64,000 nt of DNA from Gyrodactylus bullatarudis. Taxonomy: Eukaryota > Platyhelminthes > Monogenea > Gyrodactylidea > Gyrodactylidae. The DNA is taken from assembly GCA_012064415.1 (NCBI GenBank), contig SSNU01000041.1, positions 70,330 through 134,329 on the forward strand, in the 5' to 3' direction. The notes beneath the pieces are model-generated. The model ran no database searches and had not been told where the DNA came from. It was given only the letters and a program-made list of their open reading frames with translations. Position 1 is the first letter of the stretch, and each line of letters begins with the position of its first letter. Of this stretch, positions 47,326 through 56,070 are shown in pieces. Made by a program: the position numbers and the translations under genes.

Positions 47326-47987
47326 ATAAGAGACACCTCAATTATCGATTTATTCTCTGTCGCAGTATTTTGATGGTTATTCATCATTAAATCGAATGTA
47401 TAAATAAATATTTAGAATAAGAAAAAGTTATTCATTGTCTCAAATTTTTTTCAATTTTTGGTTTTTCATTGTTTCTGTTGTAGTAGTCGTATCGGTACAG
47501 GTTTCATAAAGATTTACCATATTTTGTAAATACATGGATTGATACAAATCTTTTACTTGTGAATTACAAGTTGTAACACACTTGATAAACAATAAAACGA
47601 GTTGAAAGCTTAATACAGCTGGTGGTACATCTCATTAAAATTGTCAACTCACAGAGTATTAATTACATCTTGATATTAATAAAGTTTATAAAAATTAGAG
47701 ATTTTTCAGCAAAGGCAAAAGGTTTTCAAATCGATACACGTATCGATGATCAGACTCTGAGAATTTTCTTGGAAAATCAAAGAGTTTCGGAGGCAGAAAA
47801 ATCAAACATGATAATTGAATAATAATAATAATTCGAATACATACATTTTTACACTAGAGAGGACAGATAACAATTAGAGTTTCGTGATAACTACTTGAAT
47901 ATAATATTTAAGAGGGATAGATATTAGATAAATAATATTTTCAGAACAACATTCTCAGTTAGACTGCCAGCTTTCTTTGGAATTGGA
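47326..47987. other. Intergenic region between convergent genes
   Basis: Contains the 3' ends of DMAP1 and the Rab gene. A small open segment (about 47709-47822; begins AKAKGFQIDTRIDDQ) follows a possible acceptor (ttttcag) but matches nothing known, so it is not called a gene. Confidence 0.4.
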
Positions 47988-48590
47988 TTAACAACAAGAA
48001 TAGGACTTATAAGATTGTGGATGGCCAAGTTGAGTTGCAGCCTGTGGCTGACGAGACTCTGTTTGTTCTGGTTGACGCTTAAGAATCTCTTCTGTGAGCA
48101 TTTCAAAAGCTTTGTTGACATTATCACCGGTTTTAGCACTAGTCTCGATGAATTTTGCTTGGTTTTGTTGAGCAAGTTTTTCGCCCATCTCATAAGTAAC
48201 AACTCGATCAGGAAGATCAGATTTACTGCCAACTAAAAGAATACAGATGGACTGGTTTGCGTTTCTCCTAATTGTCTCTAACCAATCAGTGACATCATCA
48301 AAACTTTTTAAATTGGTGATGTCATATATGAGAAGGATTCCCATAGCTCCTCGATAGTAGGAAACGGTGATAGTTTTGAATCTTTCCTGGCCAGCAGTAT
48401 CCCAAATTTGAAGCTTAATTTTTTTCCCGTTAAGTTCAATGGTTTTTATCTTGAAATCTATTCCAATTGTTGAGATGAATGAAGAATTGAAGGAGTCATC
48501 TACATATTTAACAAGTAGGCAAGTCTTGCCCACGCTTGAGTTGCCAATGAGCAGCAGCTTCATTAATGTATCGTACGAGGGTTTAGACAT
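47988..48590 (-). CDS. Rab8/Sec4-like small GTPase, intronless
   Basis: A 200-residue Rab that directs exocytic vesicle transport. P-loop GNSSVGKT, switch [15 protein letters not shown], switch [11 protein letters not shown] with the catalytic glutamine, and SAK in ETSAKTGDN are in place. [13 protein letters not shown] and the switch I sequence place it with Rab8/Rab10/Sec4. The C-terminus ends SCC, a double-geranylgeranyl signal. Two oddities: the base-recognition motif NKxD reads SKSD, with Ser for Asn, and VSYYRG replaces the common TAYYRG. The Ser change would be expected to weaken guanine binding unless compensated. Intronless, it could be a retrocopy of a spliced Rab gene, although the frame is intact. 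Confidence 0.9.
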   Translation of the reverse strand: MSKPSYDTLMKLLLIGNSSVGKTCLLVKYVDDSFNSSFISTIGIDFKIKTIELNGKKIKLQIWDTAGQERFKTITVSYYRGAMGILLIYDITNLKSFDDVTDWLETIRRNANQSICILLVGSKSDLPDRVVTYEMGEKLAQQNQAKFIETSAKTGDNVNKAFEMLTEEILKRQPEQTESRQPQAATQLGHPQSYKSYSCC

Positions 48591-48847
48591 GGCTGTTTAA
48601 TCTTTTATTTTAAATTGGAACTCTTAGAACATAAATCACAGCTCAAAGTAATTTTAGGAACAAGTTTTCAAATATCGGCCAATTACGAACAAATTTTTGA
48701 ATGAGTGAATTTGTCTAAAATATATTTTTTCAGAAAAAAATTGAATTTGTTTTAATAGTATATAGCATTATGTTTCTCGAGACCAGACTCCAAACAACTG
48801 GGTGCACTGCACATTATTAATATTAAAACTTTTTAAGTTTGAGCACA
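48591..48847. other. Intergenic spacer between two minus-strand genes
   Basis: Promoter side of the Rab gene and 3' flank of the CHTF8 gene. Nothing further recognised. Confidence 0.4.
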
Positions 48848-49196
48848 TCAGATCTTAACTGTTGAAAGATCGACAATGTGAGCAGGTTTTGTTGAAAATA
48901 TTAATTTATACGTAGCAATTGCGCGAATATCAAGTCCATATTTTTCCCCTTTTAATACTTTTTCGGTTATTAGAATTGGTTTATCCATCTTCTTAATCTT
49001 GCCGCACAATACGTGGTTAGATATGATTAAATAAGGATTTGACTTTGAAATATCACATAATTGAACGTACATTTTTATCAAAGTGGAGATCACCTATGAA
49101 TTTTCCTTTAATGTCATTATGTTTTGATTCGAGATCTCCGTGAAATTCAATGATAAACCATTCAATGATGTTATCTCTCTTCCATTGTAACAACAT
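48848..49196 (-). CDS. CHTF8: Chromosome transmission fidelity factor 8 (CHTF8/Ctf8)
   Basis: CHTF8 binds CHTF18 and DSCC1 in the alternative clamp loader that loads PCNA and supports sister-chromatid cohesion. Exon 1 (49196-49071, MLLQWKRDNIIEWFIIEFHG) and exon 2 (49042-48848) join across a 28-nt intron (gtacgt...ttcaaag) to give 106 residues. The family pattern is clear: IIEWFIIEFHGDLE, KGKFIGDLHF, LIISNHVLCGKIKKMDKP and LIFSTKPAHIV. With this splice, the spacing across the junction equals that of the human protein, residue for residue; without it the frame closes at once. The protein is slightly shorter than the human one (121), mostly at the N-terminus. Confidence 0.85.
49043..49070 (-). 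other. 28-nt spliceosomal intron in CHTF8
   Basis: Bounded by AAAAAT|gtacgt and ttcaaag|TCAAAT on the minus strand. Its removal restores both the frame and the family spacing. No room remains for a separate branch-point region of ordinary length. Confidence 0.8.
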
Positions 49197-49502
49197 TTGT
49201 AATTAATGTAAATTTCAAAATAATTATAATTTATAGTTAGAAAATTATGACATTCACTCTACTTAAAACAAAATTATAATTATAAGCCAATTTTTTAGAC
49301 TTTTAAGTCGGGAATTCAACTTATTGAGTTTCGAGCTCGGAGGTCTTGAAGAGAATAATGTCTAGATGCAATTGTGATTTTAGGAGAGTACAAGAGTGAC
49401 TTGAGCAATTTTATTTACAGAGATCCTCTATTAAAGAAATAAAAAATTTCAGAGTATCTGAGTTTTTGATTATCTAGGATTATTTACAAAATGATACCAA
49501 AA

Positions 49503-50661
49503 TTATCTAAACAAATCATTGAGATTAGGCAAGGGGGTCAGGCTTTGTTGAATTTCTTCATCAGGCTCATTAAGAAATTCAGGGAGACTGGCTAGGTGTA
49601 ACTCAACTTTTTTGATTATTGCGTCAGCCTGATTAAACTTTTTGTTGGTCTCCTGAAATGAAAAAAGAATCAATGAAAGCATAAATAAAATCATTTAAAC
49701 TCACATGCAAGGAACGCTGGAGACTGTCAATTTCTGAATTGATAATATTCTTGAATACTTTGAGAAGGCTTCCTGCCTTTTTGCGATTAGTTTCTTCATC
49801 TCTTAGTCTATCAAGGTAAACCTTGACATAATCACTAATGTAATCAATATTTTCATTCAGAAATCCTATACGATGGGACTCTTTGTTAATTATCTCTCTG
49901 AGTAGGATAGGGTCTGACATTTCCGGGTTGAACTGAGCTATCGTTTTTCTAGTCTCACCATCTGTTGAGGGTGGATCTTTCAACAGATTTAATGCATCAA
50001 TTAAATCCTTAATCGTTGGTTTCTCTTTTAGGGTAAGATCTACCTCGTGGGAAATTTCTTCCTCTGGCGACTTCTCGCCTTCCTCCTCTTCTGGAGATTT
50101 AAGCTGATTTTCAAACTGAGGAGACAACTCATAACCCAATTCATCAGACATACTTTTTTTCTCTCCTTCAATCAAGGTGGTTGTAAAGCTGAACGCGAAC
50201 GGAGAGTTGGCAACTAAATTTTTCTTTTCCATATCCGTCAGCCCTACACCATCATTTTCAGCAACAGCCTTTTGGCACACTGCTCGTAAATTACGTAGAG
50301 TTTTCTTGGAATAAACTTCACGTTGAGCCCATACAATGAGCAAATGTGCCAGCCCTTTTCTGATAGAATTGTTTTTTGGCTTGGCAGCTTCTGTAAAAGT
50401 CTTTTGCATGTAAGGCTGGAATAATCGAGAATAATTGGGAGCTGATTCCGATCCACGATTTAGAATATCATGGACGAGATGGAGAAAGGCTAGCTTTTGA
50501 TCTGATGAGACTGAAGCAAACTCAGATACCCAGAAAGATACAAAGCTCTTGTCAAACTGCTTGTATTTAATATAAACCTTTGACATTTTCTCGATGGATT
50601 TTTGATTATTAGTTAACGAACGAAGCCTCTTACGAACTTCTTCCTCGACTTTGGCCTTCAT
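49503..50661 (-). CDS. RPRD1-type CID protein (regulator of nuclear pre-mRNA)
   Basis: RPRD1A/B (yeast Rtt103) bind the phosphorylated C-terminal domain of RNA polymerase II. Two exons (50661-49705 and 49652-49503; 52-nt intron) encode 368 residues. The N-terminal CID is recognised from SLTNNQKSIEKMSKVYIKY, LAFLHLVHDILNRG, YMQKTFTEAA and GLAHLLIVWAQREVYS. After an acidic linker rich in SPEEE comes the C-terminal coiled coil (EIINKESHRIGFLNENIDYI, VYLDRLRDEETNRKKAG) ending NEPDEEIQQSL, where RPRD1 proteins dimerise. It is larger than human RPRD1A (312). It starts 163 bp from the divergent MARS2 gene. Confidence 0.88.
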
Positions 50662-50824
50662 ATTTTTTCAAATATATTTATTAATTAATAAGATAATCAA
50701 TTAGTTCTCAATCAGAACTATAGTTCTGATCAATTTGATCAGATCAGAATTTCTCAAAAATGATGATCAAAAATTACAATTAAACAAATATTGTGTAACG
50801 ACAAAATTTGTGTAATATTTTTCA
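50662..50824. promoter_or_regulatory. Bidirectional promoter RPRD1/MARS2 with 20-bp palindrome
   Basis: Only 163 bp separate the start codons. A perfect palindrome, atcagaactatagttctgat, occupies 50711-50730, followed by repeats of the half-site gatcagat/atcagaat at 50737-50751. The symmetry suits a shared binding site serving both genes, but the factor is unknown. Confidence 0.55.
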
Positions 50825-52519
50825 ATGGCGCCAAAAATTCCCAAACACAGCGTGTTGACAACTCCGCTCTTTTACGTGAATTCTCGTCCACATTTGGGAC
50901 ATGCCTATAGTTTAATCCTATCAGATATTTTTAGCAAGTACAATTCATCAAAGAGCAAACTAACTTCAAAACCGTTCTCACGCAAAGTGCACTGTTTCAG
51001 AGATTTTTCTCACAACAAGATAATCACTGGACTTGATCAACACGGATATAAAATACAACAGTCAGCACTCGAATCTAGTCAATCTACTGAAAATTTTGTT
51101 TCAAAAAATAGTCATTATTTTAAATCACTCTACTCTAAGATCTGGGATGGAGAAAACGAATCTCTACTTCAAATTGAAACTCATTCAAAAAAACACAAAG
51201 AAAGTCTGCATTATTTCTGGAACGATTTGGAAAAGTCCGGTTATATTTACTGGGATGACTATGAAGGATGGTACTCGATTATTGATGAAGCTTTTTACAC
51301 TAAACAAGACATTCAGATCAATTCAGAGGGTAAAACTGTTGCCAAATCTTCACAAAATGAAGTCGAGTTTACTAGGGAATATTCATGCAAATTTAACTTG
51401 CTTGCTTTCAAAGATTTCCTGATTGATTGGTTATCATCGGGAAATGTTTTTGTTCAATCAAAATACCAAGTTGAATGGCTCAGAAAGAGTCTCGAGTATG
51501 CTAAAACAATCAACCAAGATATAACTTTGACAAGGCCAGTTAATAGAGTTCATTGGGGCATCGGAGTTCCTGAAGAAGAAAAGTACACAGTAAGTTGGTC
51601 TATGATGATTGAGCGAGCCGAGTTTTACCCCACATCGGGATTGGAATTAATGCTCGAGGCGATTTTTCTGAGATTAATACCAACTTTTTAGATTTATGTC
51701 TGGCTTGATGCCCTGGTTGGCTATTTAACTGCCTGTGGCTATCCTAACGATAAAAATTGGACAGACTTATGGCCAGCTGAAATGCAAATTTTCGGTAAAG
51801 ACATTCTGAAATTCCACTCCATTATTTGGCCAGCCCTGCTGAAAGCTGTAAATCTTCCATTGCCAAAGAAACTCGTCTGTCATTCTCATATATTATGTAA
51901 CAACGTCAAAATGTCAAAGAGTTTGGGAAATACAATTGATTGTCTCCTTGAATTAGACGTGCTAGGCTCTGATGCTATACGCCTCCATCTTGCTTCACTC
52001 CCACTATTAAGTGTTGACTGTAGTTATTCTAGGAGTTTGTGCATCTCTTCTGCGAATGAGTTACTGTCCAATAAATTAGGAAACCTTCTTTCACGAATCT
52101 CCTCAAAATCACTCAATCCAAATGTCAGATATTTCGAAATTTCTCAAGAAGATGCCCACATTATATGTACAGCTTCGAAAGAGGGTCTTGATCTCTTTAG
52201 GAGACTTGATAGTTTTTCAAGTGTCCTGAACACCTTCTGGAATGACTTGGCTTTACACAAAATAATTTTGGAAATCAATAAACTCTTGGATGAAGCCAAT
52301 ATATTTTTCAATCATTGCAAACCATGGAAAATGCAACCTGGAGACGAAAGAGATGCTATCCTCGGTATTATTTTCGAGGTCATTAACCATGCATCTCAGC
52401 ACCTATACCCAATTTGTCCTAAAACTGCAGTACGTCTTTCAGATCGTCTCGACAATATAAGAAGGGGGAAGATAAATCATGATGAAAAATTTATTTTGAC
52501 AGAGAGAATTAATAAATAG
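50825..52519 (+). CDS. MARS2: Methionyl-tRNA synthetase, mitochondrial type
   Basis: Class I aminoacyl-tRNA synthetase that charges tRNA-Met. Exons 50825-51589 and 51692-52519 (102-nt intron) encode 530 residues. The catalytic motifs are PHLGHAYS (HIGH box) and VKMSKSLGN (KMSKS box). Other family blocks: TTPLFYVNSRPHLGH at the start, TGLDQHGYKIQQSA, YEGWYSIIDEAFYT, IYVWLDALVGYLT, FGKDILKFHSI and a C-terminal NHCKPWKM helical region that binds the anticodon. The length, the lack of zinc-knuckle cysteines in the CP insertion and the absence of a C-terminal tRNA-binding domain point to the mitochondrial form. The N-terminus MAPKIPKHSVLTT is short for a presequence. Confidence 0.92.
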
Positions 52520-52527
52520 ATATTTAT

Positions 52528-53160
52528 CTAAAACCAAGACTTGTCTCTTTCAGTCTTGTCTATTCCCTCAGTCTTGTCTATAAGGCTAGAGGGTCTCTTT
52601 TCTGAGAAAATGTCTGGAAATTCGAATGCACATTCATCAGGCTAATTAAGGAATTAATGAGAATTTCATTTTACCATTGTAACTAAAGCAAATTTTTCAT
52701 ATCGCTCTGGATCATCAGGATTTCTGGCAATCATGCTAGGCTTGATGTAACGCTTTTGTTTACGAATATCATTGGGTTCCACTGGAAAATTAGAAAAGAA
52801 AAAGCATACGATCGTTTGCCACAGTTTCAGTTTTGACATCAAGTACTGGGAGATGGTAAATTTTCTCCAAGTATTGTTTTATATTTTCATTAGTCATTCT
52901 AGAGATATTCTGATAAAGTCTTACTGGGGATGGACTTGAAAATATGCTTGTGTTTTGGGTATGTTTCTTCCTGGATAGATCAGTTTCATCCACCAAGGAG
53001 CGAGAAAAACAGTCATTTGAGGATCGCCAGGTTGAACAACAGGATACTCAACATGTCTCTTCCAGAGTGGACTAATTATAAAATATTATTAGAATGTTAC
53101 ACACACAAAATGCCTAATTTTTGGCAATCTGATGGGATTTACGAATATCACTGGTCTCAT
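52528..53160 (-). CDS. MRPL23: Mitochondrial large ribosomal subunit protein uL23m
   Basis: MRPL23 lines the exit tunnel of the mitochondrial ribosome. Five exons (53160-53105, 53071-52925, 52898-52810, 52781-52675, 52641-52528) encode 170 residues. Introns are 33, 26, 28 and 33 nt long. Family signatures: YPVVQPGDPQMTVFLAPWWMK, AYFQVHPQMTNENIKQYLEK, IYHLPVLDVKTE, VTMPDECAFEFPDIFSEK and a terminal SWF. With the 26-nt intron removed (gtaaga...ctctag), the spacing before MT equals that of human and fly proteins exactly. The first exon (MRPVIFVNPIRLPKIRHF) is the least certain. Its start lies 79 bp from the divergent UQCC4-like gene. Confidence 0.85.
52899..52924 (-). other. 26-nt spliceosomal intron in MRPL23
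   Basis: Canonical gtaaga donor and ctctag acceptor only 26 nt apart. Removal restores the frame between CCA and AATGACT and gives the exact family spacing. A second intron in the same gene (52782-52809) is 28 nt. Confidence 0.8.
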
Positions 53161-53239
53161 TTTTCAGAATACTAATCTAATCAAGGAATATTTCCAAACA
53201 AAATTATTTCAAATTAAGTGTTTTGTTTTGTTGATATTC

Positions 53240-53500
53240 ATGTTTGGTGGGAAAAAGTCTGTTCAGGAACTCGAAAAACTACCCTCCGGGGAAATTCGTT
53301 ATTCCACTGCAAAAAAATGGCACGCTGCTCTAAATTTTATCCCTAAACCGACCAACTATCCAGCTCTCAGAGGTCCGTCAGTTCTGGTATCAATAACATG
53401 CTTGTTGGGATACTTTTGTTTTCTTCGAGAACCAAACGAGTTCGATCGTATCCTTGAAAAAAACACTCAAAGTCAAAGAAATCAATTAGAAAATGTTTAG
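53240..53500 (+). CDS. UQCC4-like (CCSMST1) complex III assembly factor
   Basis: A small single-pass mitochondrial protein. The 86-residue frame from ATG 53240 (MFGGKKSVQELEKLPSG) holds a patch RYSTAKKWHAALNF, one membrane segment (VLVSITCLLGYFCF) and right after it LREPNEFDRILEK, which matches the C-terminal CYLREE(x)E.D..L signature of CCSMST1/UQCC4, a factor needed for assembly of the bc1 complex. An in-frame extension upstream reaches 53132 but would overlap the start of MRPL23, so the inner ATG is preferred. Pairing with a mitochondrial ribosomal gene supports a mitochondrial role. The match is short, so confidence is moderate. Confidence 0.65.
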   Translation: MFGGKKSVQELEKLPSGEIRYSTAKKWHAALNFIPKPTNYPALRGPSVLVSITCLLGYFCFLREPNEFDRILEKNTQSQRNQLENV

Positions 53501-53584
53501 AATAAAGATTAATTATCGTTTTTAAAAATAAATATTGTTTCAAGAAAACTGATATTGTCCCTTCGGGATATTGTATCCTAATTT

Positions 53585-53743
53585 TTACATAACAATACAT
53601 GCAGAATTGGAGTTGATAATCTTCTTCGTGTCTGTTGCTGCATTACAATTTGGACAGCTTCTTATACTCTCTGTTATGTGATATTCTGTGAGACATTTAT
53701 TGCAGCCTACCCAGCCTGTTTTATCGTCTTCTTGTTTTTCCAT
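53585..53743 (-). CDS. 52-residue zinc-ribbon protein ending in a CaaX box
   Basis: The minus strand encodes MEKQEDDKTGWVGCNKCL, then EYHITESIRSCPNCNAATD, and stops after SNSACIVM. Two CxxC knuckles (CNKC and CPNC) 12 residues apart form a zinc-ribbon or rubredoxin-like site. The last four residues, CIVM, make a CaaX box with Met at the end, which favours farnesylation. A soluble metal-binding knuckle anchored to membranes by a lipid would be an unusual combination for so short a protein. The gene is convergent with the UQCC4-like gene (84 bp between stops). I recognise no named family. It could also be the last exon of a longer gene, but the ATG has no upstream frame. Confidence 0.6.
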   Translation of the reverse strand: MEKQEDDKTGWVGCNKCLTEYHITESIRSCPNCNAATDTKKIINSNSACIVM

Positions 53744-53949
53744 TTTCAAATGTTCCTTTGACTTTACAGGTGATTCAGTTTTTATTCATCTAAACTCGTC
53801 TATATTTATACAAATCTATGACAACCAGTTGATAGGAATTATCATACGAAATGATTGGCTACACCACTCACTGGACTTTGTATAATAGAAAAAAATTCAA
53901 TACCCAAATAATTTTATTTATTATTATTTTTCATCATGTGAGTAGGTAA

Positions 53950-54720
53950 ATTTGTTTGGATTTCATTATTACTATCAGTTGTCAAATTGCCTGGACTACT
54001 GATTTCCTTTCGATCCGCTAGAATGCTGCTTGCTCTAAAAAACTCAAAAAAGTACATAAACATCTACCAAAGGGTAGTAGTAGTAATTCTCACCTGAGAA
54101 GTTCCTGTTTCAACATTCTTTTACTAAGAAATCGTTGACTAAGAAACTCACAATGTCGACTCTTGTCTGGATCAAATGCATTGCATATTCCCACCCACAC
54201 TTGTATAATGAATCAACATACAAATTCTCAATTCTGCAGTGGGTGAAAAACACGAATAATAAATTCCAACTAACGGTTTCCCAGGTAGACTAGCATTCGG
54301 ATTTAAACAAAAATCAAAAAGATACACTTACCTCTGGGTTCTCTTCAAGATATTACTAGGCCATCAAAATATAAGGAAAGGAAAAGACTGCATCAAGTTA
54401 CTCGCACAAACTATGCCTAAATTGTAATCAAAATTCTCTATTATGTGTAACAAACATTCTCTCGAGTTGTTGATGTGTCCCTTGTGACGTTTCTTTTGCC
54501 CTGACGGGTTCCATCCAAGTTTAGTTTTTAAAATTGTGGAATAACTATCAACTGAATCGATGCTAGCTTAACTCTGACATAATCTATAAATTGCGAATTT
54601 CTATTGGCTACAAGAAGCAAATCTATACTTTGGCTTTCAATGTTTAAAAATGAGCAATAAGCATTAACAAAATATTCTGTTACGAGATTGAGTCGCTTTA
54701 GAAACAGCATGGATCAAATC
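53950..54720 (-). other. Coding-like segments of uncertain origin
   Basis: Minus-strand pieces look coding without forming a complete gene: one at 54710-54528 (LLLVANRNSQFIDYVRVKLAS resembles the end of a retrotransposon endonuclease), one at about 54360-54345 with a good donor (ggtaagt), and one at about 54240-54090 that is open in two frames at once and ends in a donor (aggtgaga). A downstream piece (SSILADRKEISSPGNLT) would follow at about 54034. A broken retroelement mixed with a decayed gene is the simplest reading. Confidence 0.3.
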
Positions 54721-56070
54721 AAGATTTGTTTTAATGTTACCATTCATCTGACGAGGGCATAGCCAAGAAAATAATTAATTGTGTCATAAAAGATAAATAG
54801 ATTTTGATAGTCATGGTCTGAGAACAAAATAATTTCATCCATCTCTATCACAAGCAATATTAAAATTTCATCTATCTCTAGTAATTACATCTAGGTTTAA
54901 TTTATTTGAAGTGAGAAAAAACATTTTGCCTAGGTCTATTGGAAAAACCGATATGAGGTTAAAACTTTTAACTTGAAACTCCATGGGTCATCAATCGTAC
55001 GTATATTTACTAAATAGTAGGTGAAGGCGAATATTTATTTAGTCAAAGCTATTCTTGAGGAATTTAGCTCAAAATTTAACAAAATGACGCCAATTCGAAA
55101 TTAACATTTTTTCTTGAATTTTTCTCTAATTTTTTTCTTCTTAAATCGGTTTGACTTCAAATTTCTATTCAAAAAAAAAAATAAAATTTCTGATTCAAAA
55201 AATTTTGAGAAATATTTTAACTTTAATGGAAAAAAAATCACAGATTCATCAAGAAAAACTGTAATAAAAATCAGAATACAACTCTTTTTTAAGCATATTT
55301 AAGCATAATTGCTCTCTGAATTTTTCGAATATCTCATTCAGAATCAGAGTTATTTAACTTTGAAAAGGATAACTTTTCCAATTTTGTAGGATAAATAACC
55401 AAGGGGTTACATCATCATGACAAAGAAGGGTACAAAAGGAGTGTGTGATTGACACATTTTGGACACACTTGGAAAAATTTTGGGGCAGGGAAAATTTTTG
55501 TACAGCCTTTCTTTACCATTACGCTTTTTTAATAGAGATAATATAAAATTTGAATGATGATAATAAAAGTTACATTTCATTTAAAAGAGAAATTTACAGT
55601 TTCTTTGAAAGAGATTTTAAAATTTGAATTACTAGAAAATCTCTTTGAATGAGTTACTACTTGATCAAATTTACCAACTTCATTCAAATTTTATTTTAGG
55701 TCAACTAATTTAATTTACTTTTTCGTGCTTACTTTAAAGTAAATTCGAAAAAATAAAATTTGTCCCTGAATTAACTCATTTATTAACTTACTATATTACT
55801 TTATATATACTTTACTTGGATTTTAGAGCATCAAACCTGAAATCGATTCTCCTAATTTAATGACATTTAATTCTTCGATTCAAATAAGGCAATACATAGC
55901 CTTAATTAGAACAAGTGATTATTGTGAAAATTAATTTGATAAATTCTGACAAGCAAAAGTTTGAACCGTAAAATATAATATACTTAGATAAATGTTGACT
56001 TTTCCCTATCTGTTGCTATTACACAATCGTTGGTACAACAAATAAGGTTACATTAATTACAAATCTTGGA
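54721..56070. other. Gene-free AT-rich interval
   Basis: About 1.3 kb of very AT-rich DNA with no gene, RNA or clear repeat recognised, between the coding-like fragments and the 3' end of the DGK gene. Confidence 0.5.

Noticed and set aside
47622..47822. Small plus-strand ORF after DMAP1
   Set aside because: No promoter, start context or homology; it lies in the 3' flanks of two genes.
52899..52938. Alternative 26-nt MRPL23 intron with a gtccat donor at 52938-52913
   Set aside because: It also keeps the frame and family spacing, but its donor is poor compared with gtaaga/ctctag at 52924-52899.
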